Below are positions 14,819 to 19,052 of a DNA stretch of 19,052 nt, in pieces. Source of the stretch: DUZB01 sp964407525 (GTDB lineage Bacteria > Desulfobacterota > DSM-4660 > Desulfatiglandales > Desulfatiglandaceae); the NCBI GenBank assembly GCA_964407525.1, contig CAYOWC010000068.1, positions 1 to 19,052 on the forward strand, written 5' to 3'. Numbering within the stretch: the stretch's first letter is position 1; the number at the start of each line of letters is the position of its first letter. The notes under the pieces are model-generated. The model did no database searches. It was given only the letters and a program-made list of their open reading frames with translations, and was not told the DNA's origin. Position numbers and translations under genes: made by a program.

Positions 14819-14892
14819 CAATGCTGCTTTAATAAATCAGCTGCAGCCAGATCATATCACATGGCTTCAGCGCCTCAATGGAATTCGGAGCA

Positions 14893-14924
14893 GTTTGATC
14901 CCTCGCAGAAAAGGTGAATCAAAC
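14893..14924. promoter_or_regulatory. Inverted repeat upstream of the SDR gene
   Basis: GTTTGAT (14893-14899) and ATCAAAC (14918-14924) form a perfect 7-bp inverted repeat with an 18-base spacer. They lie in the 151-base gap between livF and the SDR gene. It could be a regulator site or a loose hairpin; no promoter boxes can be assigned with confidence around it. Confidence 0.3.
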
Positions 14925-14969
14925 AGATACTGGAAAAAACTCTTTATAAAAGTCCGGAGGGATACGCGC

Positions 14970-15740
14970 ATGAATGGAACATTTGGTCTTGAAAACAGGG
15001 TTGCCATGGTCACAGGCGCCAGCAGGGGCCTGGGCAGAAATATATGCACCGCTCTTTGCGAGGCCGGGGCGGACATTATAGCCGTAAGCAGAAACGAGCA
15101 GTTGCTTGCCGGATTGTGTGAAGAAATCGTCGACAAGGGCAGAAAGGCCCTTGCTCTGCCTGCAGACATAGGCAAGGCGAGTGATGTCGGGGATATGGTG
15201 AAACAGGCCATCAGCCAATTCGGCAGAATAGACATCCTGATAAACAACGCGGGCGTCTCAGTGCCCCTGAAACTTTTCAAGGATATTGAAGAATCCGAAT
15301 GGATGGATGTCTTCGGTACAAACCTGAACGGCACCCTTCTTTGTACAAAATATGTGGGGCAAGAGATGATTCAGAAAAAAAGCGGGAACATCATCAACAT
15401 TTCTTCCGTGCTGGGCACAATAGGGACTTATTTCACCTGCCCCTACAGCATTGCAAAAGCTGGCATCATTCAGTTCACGAGGAATATTGCACTGGAGTGG
15501 GCCCGTTACAACATCAGGGTGAATTGCATATCGCCCGGCATGCTTGAAACGGACATGATGCAGCGAACCCTCAGCGATGAAAAAATGACCTCTGTGCTTC
15601 TCAAAAACACACCCTTGCGAAAAGTAGGCCAGACAGAGGATATTGTCGGAACTGCAATCTTTCTGGCCTCAAATGCATCCGGCCATATAACCGGAGAGAA
15701 CATCGCCATAGACGGCGGTTTCGCCATGAGCAAGGTATAA
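14970..15740 (+). CDS. Short-chain dehydrogenase/reductase (SDR, FabG-like)
   Basis: The 256-residue protein is a classical SDR. It has cofactor motif TGASRGLG at 15-22, NNAG at 92-95, catalytic S146, Y159 and K163 (YSIAK), and the C-terminal GENIAIDGGF motif. Such enzymes interconvert a hydroxyl and a keto group with NAD(P)(H); here a beta-hydroxyacyl-CoA or cyclic alcohol is likely but not shown. The ATG at 14970 follows GGAGGG (14956-14961). An in-frame ATG at 14895 would add 25 residues unlike the family and has no ribosome site. The stop codon is followed in the same frame by the remnant of a second SDR. Confidence 0.93.
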   Translation: MNGTFGLENRVAMVTGASRGLGRNICTALCEAGADIIAVSRNEQLLAGLCEEIVDKGRKALALPADIGKASDVGDMVKQAISQFGRIDILINNAGVSVPLKLFKDIEESEWMDVFGTNLNGTLLCTKYVGQEMIQKKSGNIINISSVLGTIGTYFTCPYSIAKAGIIQFTRNIALEWARYNIRVNCISPGMLETDMMQRTLSDEKMTSVLLKNTPLRKVGQTEDIVGTAIFLASNASGHITGENIAIDGGFAMSKV

Positions 15741-15866
15741 AGCGGGATATGGGGTGCGCCCATTGGAGCGGAAGAGATTGCCGCAGTGGCTCGTTTTCCG
15801 GCAAGCGAGGATGCAAGCTTCGTCATCGGGCAGGTCATAACCCCAAACGGCGGGACTAATCTCTGA
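15741..15866 (+). pseudogene. In-frame C-terminal remnant of a second SDR gene
   Basis: Directly after the SDR stop codon, the same frame stays open for 41 codons to a TGA at 15864-15866. It encodes GAEEIAAVARFPASEDASF, then VIGQVITPNGGTNL. This is the standard SDR C-terminal block (PEEIA-x-x-x-x-FLAS-x-x-ASF-x-TGQ-x-x-x-x-GG) and ends at the right point. It differs from the corresponding end of the intact SDR (TEDIVGTAIFLASNASGHITGENIAIDGG), so it is a paralog rather than an exact copy. No start codon or ribosome site precedes it. Probably it is the leftover of a tandem SDR after deletion or replacement. Confidence 0.8.
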
Positions 15867-15877
15867 CAGGAGAAGTC

Positions 15878-16771
15878 ATGAAAACAGGGGAAAAGCACTT
15901 CGGACCGGTGTGGTTTATACCGGGTGACAACGATGGAAAGTATCCGTTCTGCCATTCCATATATATCGAAGGCGCCGGAATTCTAATTGATCCATCCTCC
16001 GACAAAAATAGGCTCATGGAGATTAAAAAGGATCCGGGGGTCAAATCCGTCTGGCTGAGCCACTGGCATGAGGATCACTTCATGCACCTGGATCTTTTTG
16101 ATGACCTCCCCCTTTATATCTCAGAAAAAGATGCACCTCCCATTTCCGATCTCGGACTTTTCATTGATGCATATGGGATGGAGGACCCCATTGAACGAAA
16201 ATTCTGGGGGAACGTAATGTTAAAAAACTTCAATTTCCGCCCCCGAAATCCGACCGGGTTTTTAGAAGGCGGGGAGACCATATCCCTTGAAGGCACGGAT
16301 GTGGACATTATCAGCACGCCGGGGCACACGGCCGGACATATGGCATTTTTTTGTCGTGAACCGGACGTACTCATCATGGGCGACTATGATCTGGGCAAGT
16401 TCGGACCCTGGTATGGTGATATAAATTCCAGCATTGCAGATACTATTTCATCGGTAAAAATGCTTAAAAATGTTCATGCGAGCACATGGATCACGGGTCA
16501 CCAAACAGGTCTGTTCGAGCAGAATCCGGGCGATCTCTGGAAAAAATACCTGGATATCATCACGGGTAGGGAAAATAAGTTGATTGATTTCCTGAAAGAA
16601 CCCCGAACATTGGAAGAAATCGTTGGGGCATGGATTATCTACGGAAAACCCAAAGAACCCAGGGTCTTCTATGAGTTCGGCGAACGCGCCCACATGAAAA
16701 AACACCTTGATAAACTCATGAAACAGAAAGATATCCTCCTTGACGGAAACAGGTACCGTCTGAACCGTTGA
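15878..16771 (+). CDS. Metallo-beta-lactamase fold hydrolase
   Basis: The 297-residue protein has a complete two-metal site of the glyoxalase II-like MBL superfamily: H62-W-H64-E-D66-H67, H150 in TPGHTAGH, D169 in MGDYD, and H208 in ITGHQTG. The C-terminal part (about 225-297) is helical, as in LACTB2-like and thioesterase-like members. Typical reactions are thioester or lactone hydrolysis; the Cys/His content gives no sign of a flavodiiron protein. In a CoA-ester pathway, a thioesterase or ring-lactone hydrolase role is plausible but unproven. AGGAGAAG at 15868-15875 supports the ATG; the site overlaps the end of the SDR remnant. Confidence 0.88.
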   Translation: MKTGEKHFGPVWFIPGDNDGKYPFCHSIYIEGAGILIDPSSDKNRLMEIKKDPGVKSVWLSHWHEDHFMHLDLFDDLPLYISEKDAPPISDLGLFIDAYGMEDPIERKFWGNVMLKNFNFRPRNPTGFLEGGETISLEGTDVDIISTPGHTAGHMAFFCREPDVLIMGDYDLGKFGPWYGDINSSIADTISSVKMLKNVHASTWITGHQTGLFEQNPGDLWKKYLDIITGRENKLIDFLKEPRTLEEIVGAWIIYGKPKEPRVFYEFGERAHMKKHLDKLMKQKDILLDGNRYRLNR

Positions 16772-16791
16772 TATGGAACGCTTCTTACCTG

Positions 16792-16819
16792 GTAATGATC
16801 ACTATCAAGTAGTGGTTAC
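16792..16819 (+). other. Stem-loop just upstream of the Fe-S protein ribosome site
   Basis: CACTA (16800-16804) and TAGTG (16810-16814) pair around a 5-base loop. GTAA (16792-16795) and TTAC (16816-16819) can add an outer stem across an asymmetric internal loop. The GAGGA ribosome site of the next gene starts right after it. It could tune translation or be chance. Confidence 0.25.
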
Positions 16820-16830
16820 GAGGAATATCA

Positions 16831-17913
16831 ATGAACGGTTATGATCACCTGGTCAGGATGTATGAACTCCATCCGGTGGGCGCACCCAAAAGCCCGTTGT
16901 TTGATGAAATCCTGCGGATACTTTTTTCGCCGGAGGAAACGAATATCACCAGCGCCATGAACTTCACTCTGAAAAGGGAGGATCGCATAGCGGTTGACGC
17001 CGGCATGGGCATTGAGAAAGCAAGGCGACATCTGGAGAACATGACGAAAAAGCTCATCCTCTTTAAAAAGGAAGCGGAAGACGGTCGGTATTATTCGCTT
17101 CTCCCCCTTCTGCCCGGCATATATGAGTTCCCCTTCATGGAAGGAGGCGGCACTCCCACGCACGACAAACTGGCAGAGCTCTGGGACAGGTACTATGACC
17201 AGGGCCTGGGCCAGTCCTTTGGAGGCTCCAAGACCCCTCTGGCAAGGGTGATATCGGTGGAGCGGTCAATACCCATGAACATCGACATTCACTCCTACGA
17301 AAAGGTCTCATGGGTCATTGAGGAGGCGGACTTCCTGAGTGTGGGAAAATGCTCATGCCGGGTTATTCACAAAAAGTGCGATCACTCCCTCGATACCTGT
17401 CTGATCTTCGGTGATTTCGGAAGATTCCTCACAAAAAGGGATGTAAGCCGGGAGATAACAAAGGAGGAGGCCTTTGACATACTGAATCGATGCGAGGAAG
17501 AAGGCCTGATCCACACCACCAACAACGCGAGGAAAAACATCCCTTACATTTGCAACTGCTGCACATGCTGCTGCCTCGTGCTTCAGGGCATATCACGCCT
17601 CAAAAATCCCAACGCCGTGGCCCGTTCGGGCTACGTGGCAAAAGTCGACAGGGATATGTGCACGGGTTGTGAGACCTGTGTAAAGGAGCGGTGCAAAATC
17701 GAGGCAATCACAATGCACGAAGGTGCGGCCGGTGTGGACCCTTTAAGGTGCATTGGCTGTGGATTATGTGTCAGCGGATGTCCGGAGCATGCCGTAGCGC
17801 TTGAGCGCAGGGAGGATTTCAGGGAACCTCCTTCGACGGGGATAGAGCTGGTGAAAAAGGTAGCTGAGGAAAAGGGCCTCCTGAAAACCTTGCCGGAGCT
17901 CTATATTCGCTAA
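16831..17913 (+). CDS. Cysteine-rich 4Fe-4S protein with two C-terminal ferredoxin motifs
   Basis: The 360-residue protein has three parts. The N-terminal ~100 residues are Cys-free and look like a helical, winged-helix-type domain (inferred from pattern only). The middle part carries C174-S-C176-R, C183, C190, C221 and the dense cluster C241-N-C-C-T-C-C-C248. The C-terminus has two ferredoxin motifs: C277-x2-C280-x2-C283-x4-C288, which has an extra residue and lacks the usual Pro, and C307-x2-C310-x2-C313-x3-C317-P. It resembles unnamed 4Fe-4S proteins frequent in anaerobic deltaproteobacteria. Electron transfer is likely; a Fe-S-based regulatory role is possible given the N-terminal domain. 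The start is supported by GAGGA about 7 bases upstream. No specific partner is known. Confidence 0.85.
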   Translation: MNGYDHLVRMYELHPVGAPKSPLFDEILRILFSPEETNITSAMNFTLKREDRIAVDAGMGIEKARRHLENMTKKLILFKKEAEDGRYYSLLPLLPGIYEFPFMEGGGTPTHDKLAELWDRYYDQGLGQSFGGSKTPLARVISVERSIPMNIDIHSYEKVSWVIEEADFLSVGKCSCRVIHKKCDHSLDTCLIFGDFGRFLTKRDVSREITKEEAFDILNRCEEEGLIHTTNNARKNIPYICNCCTCCCLVLQGISRLKNPNAVARSGYVAKVDRDMCTGCETCVKERCKIEAITMHEGAAGVDPLRCIGCGLCVSGCPEHAVALERREDFREPPSTGIELVKKVAEEKGLLKTLPELYIR

Positions 17914-17952
17914 TAGAGACATATCTCAACCATAAAATGAACGGAGGCAATT

Positions 17953-18855
17953 GTGACCCAAATTCTGAACCCCAGCCATGAATTTATCGCGACAAACGGC
18001 ATTAGAGTCCACTGTGCCATTCAGGGAGAGGGGCCTGTGATGATTTTTCTGCACGGCTTCCCGGAGTTCTGGTACTGCTGGCGGCACCAGATCCCTGCAT
18101 TCGCAGGTAGTTTTCGCGTGGTGGCGCCCGATACGAGGGGATACAACTTATCCGACAAGCCGGAAGGCGTTGAGGCGTATGGCATGAAGGTACTCGTGGA
18201 GGATATTCGGGGTCTGATTGAGGCCCTCGAAGAAGAAAAGGTCTTCCTGGTGGCACATGACTGGGGAGGCGCCGTTGCCTGGGCATTTGCAGAGAAGTAT
18301 CCCCATATGCTGCACAAGCTTATCATTCTAAATGCCCCTCATCATATGATATTTGCAAGAGAACTCAAAAACAACGCCCTTCAGCAAAAAGCAAGCGAGT
18401 ACATGCTTCTCCTTCAGTCTTCCCGTGCAGAAGAAGTTTTGAGCAGGGACGGCTATGCATGGTTCAGACAAGCGGTATTCAACGGCTGCAAGGACCCTTC
18501 CGCCTACACGGTGGAAGACAAGGCGGCGTACGTTGATGCATGGTCCCGGCCGGGCGCCCTTACCGGTTCGGTAAATTACTACAGGGCAGCCGGAATTCCC
18601 AAAGCGCCCAAAGAAAAGGGGATGGAAAGAGGGAAAACCAACGGGGTCATACGGGTACCAACACTTGTCATATGGGGTGAGGAAGACGTGGCGCTCACAC
18701 TGAGCCTCCTTGACGGACTCGATGATTACGTACCCGACCTGAAGGTCATAAGAATACCGGGTGCAACCCATTGGGTGCAGAATGATGTTCCCGATCTTGT
18801 GAACAGAACCATATGGGCGTTTGTGGCGCAAAACCTTTCAAAAAAAGCACCTTAA
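17953..18855 (+). CDS. Alpha/beta hydrolase, epoxide hydrolase-like
   Basis: The 300-residue protein has HGFPE at 34-38 (oxyanion-hole region), a nucleophile motif AHDWGG with D103, acid residue D245 in WGEED, and H273 in GATHWVQ. An Asp nucleophile in HDWGG is typical of epoxide hydrolases and haloalkane dehalogenases rather than Ser esterases. The residues that follow do not match the RGAR pattern of fluoroacetate dehalogenase. A cap domain lies at about 130-230. It could hydrolyse an epoxide or C-halogen bond, or a related substrate of the pathway. The start codon is GTG, placed by GGAGG at 17943-17947. Confidence 0.88.
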   Translation: MTQILNPSHEFIATNGIRVHCAIQGEGPVMIFLHGFPEFWYCWRHQIPAFAGSFRVVAPDTRGYNLSDKPEGVEAYGMKVLVEDIRGLIEALEEEKVFLVAHDWGGAVAWAFAEKYPHMLHKLIILNAPHHMIFARELKNNALQQKASEYMLLLQSSRAEEVLSRDGYAWFRQAVFNGCKDPSAYTVEDKAAYVDAWSRPGALTGSVNYYRAAGIPKAPKEKGMERGKTNGVIRVPTLVIWGEEDVALTLSLLDGLDDYVPDLKVIRIPGATHWVQNDVPDLVNRTIWAFVAQNLSKKAP

Positions 18856-18865
18856 AAAGTCCATG

Positions 18866-18890
18866 CATCAAGGGAATGTCATCCTTGATG
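18866..18890 (+). other. Perfect 8-bp stem-loop before the carboxylase gene
   Basis: CATCAAGG (18866-18873) and CCTTGATG (18883-18890) pair perfectly around a 9-base loop, starting 11 bases after the hydrolase stop codon. No T tract follows. It may stabilise the upstream mRNA, act as an attenuator, or bind a protein; it is the cleanest hairpin in the window. Confidence 0.45.
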
Positions 18891-18932
18891 GGAAGAGACA
18901 CCATTTAAAGCGCTGCGTTGGAGGGCTTTCTC

Positions 18933-19052
18933 ATGGACATGAAGGAAAAGATAAATGAACTCAGCAGGAAAAGAGCCTCCACGCTGGACAGTGCCAGGCC
19001 TCATGCCGTTGACAGGCAGAAGGCCTTAGGAAAGCTGACGGCCAGGCAAAGG
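18933..19052 (+). CDS. Acyl-CoA carboxylase carboxyltransferase subunit (5' part, cut by window end)
   Basis: Forty codons are visible from an ATG at 18933 to the last base of the window. The start is preceded by GGAGGG (18920-18925). The sequence ends QKALGKLTARQR, matching the RxKLTARER motif near the N-terminus of propionyl-, methylcrotonyl- and related acyl-CoA carboxylase beta subunits. Biotin-dependent decarboxylases (methylmalonyl-CoA, glutaconyl-CoA) share the motif, so the direction and substrate are open. The full protein would be about 500 residues. Confidence 0.8.
   Translation, partial: MDMKEKINELSRKRASTLDSARPHAVDRQKALGKLTARQR

Noticed and set aside
14895..14969. Upstream ATG giving the SDR 25 extra residues
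   Set aside because: There is no ribosome site before 14895, while GGAGGG is ideally placed for 14970, and the added residues are unlike SDR N-termini.
15738..15866. Stop-codon readthrough to make a longer SDR protein
   Set aside because: The sequence after the stop repeats an SDR C-terminus already present in the intact protein, which fits a gene remnant better than a functional extension.

Overview
All 17 intact genes in this window lie on the + strand, packed tightly with short gaps or overlaps and mostly strong Shine-Dalgarno sites. The content is a catabolic and redox locus: iron-sulfur and flavin electron-transfer proteins, a Liv-type ABC uptake system, an acyl-CoA ligase, a short-chain dehydrogenase, hydrolases and the start of a biotin-type acyl-CoA carboxylase. 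This mix suggests an anaerobe, most likely a sulfate-reducing or syntrophic member of the Desulfobacterota that degrades fatty, aromatic or alicyclic carboxylic acids. The taxonomic call is inference from gene content and style; there is no marker gene.

Layout. (1) 1-856: a control region with a near-consensus sigma70 promoter (143-171), two dyads just downstream, and a TetR/AcrR regulator. (2) 1041-5363: a 57-residue 2x[4Fe-4S] ferredoxin coupled to a CrtI-like FAD oxidoreductase, then a GlcD-like FAD-linked oxidase and its CCG-domain Fe-S partner. (3) 5432-8014: a lipoyl module with a GcvH-like carrier, a LipM-type octanoyl/lipoyl transferase and dihydrolipoamide dehydrogenase. No glycine decarboxylase (GcvP), GcvT or 2-oxoacid dehydrogenase E1/E2 is present. 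(4) 8225-14818: a complete branched-chain-amino-acid-type ABC transporter (binding protein, LivH, LivM, LivG, LivF), with an acyl-CoA synthetase gene between the LivM and LivG genes. LivM carries a C-terminal zinc-ribbon-like tail. (5) 14970-19052: an SDR, an in-frame remnant of a second SDR, an MBL-fold hydrolase, a cysteine-rich Fe-S protein, an epoxide-hydrolase-like alpha/beta hydrolase, and the first 40 codons of an acyl-CoA carboxylase carboxyltransferase subunit cut by the window edge.

Proposed joint function (inference). A carboxylic acid is imported by the Liv-type system and activated to its CoA thioester by the co-encoded ligase. It is then processed by the SDR, the hydrolases and the carboxylase. 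Electrons from the FAD oxidase may pass through the CCG Fe-S protein. The most intriguing possibility is that a dedicated lipoyl-GcvH-like protein carries electrons or an intermediate between the oxidase/CCG pair and Lpd (NAD+). This would resemble in concept, but not in gene set, the Hdr-like/LbpA systems of sulfur oxidisers. The TetR regulator at the upstream end is the obvious candidate controller.

No tRNA, rRNA, CRISPR array, insertion sequence or convincing rho-independent terminator was seen. No gap between genes exceeds about 270 bases.
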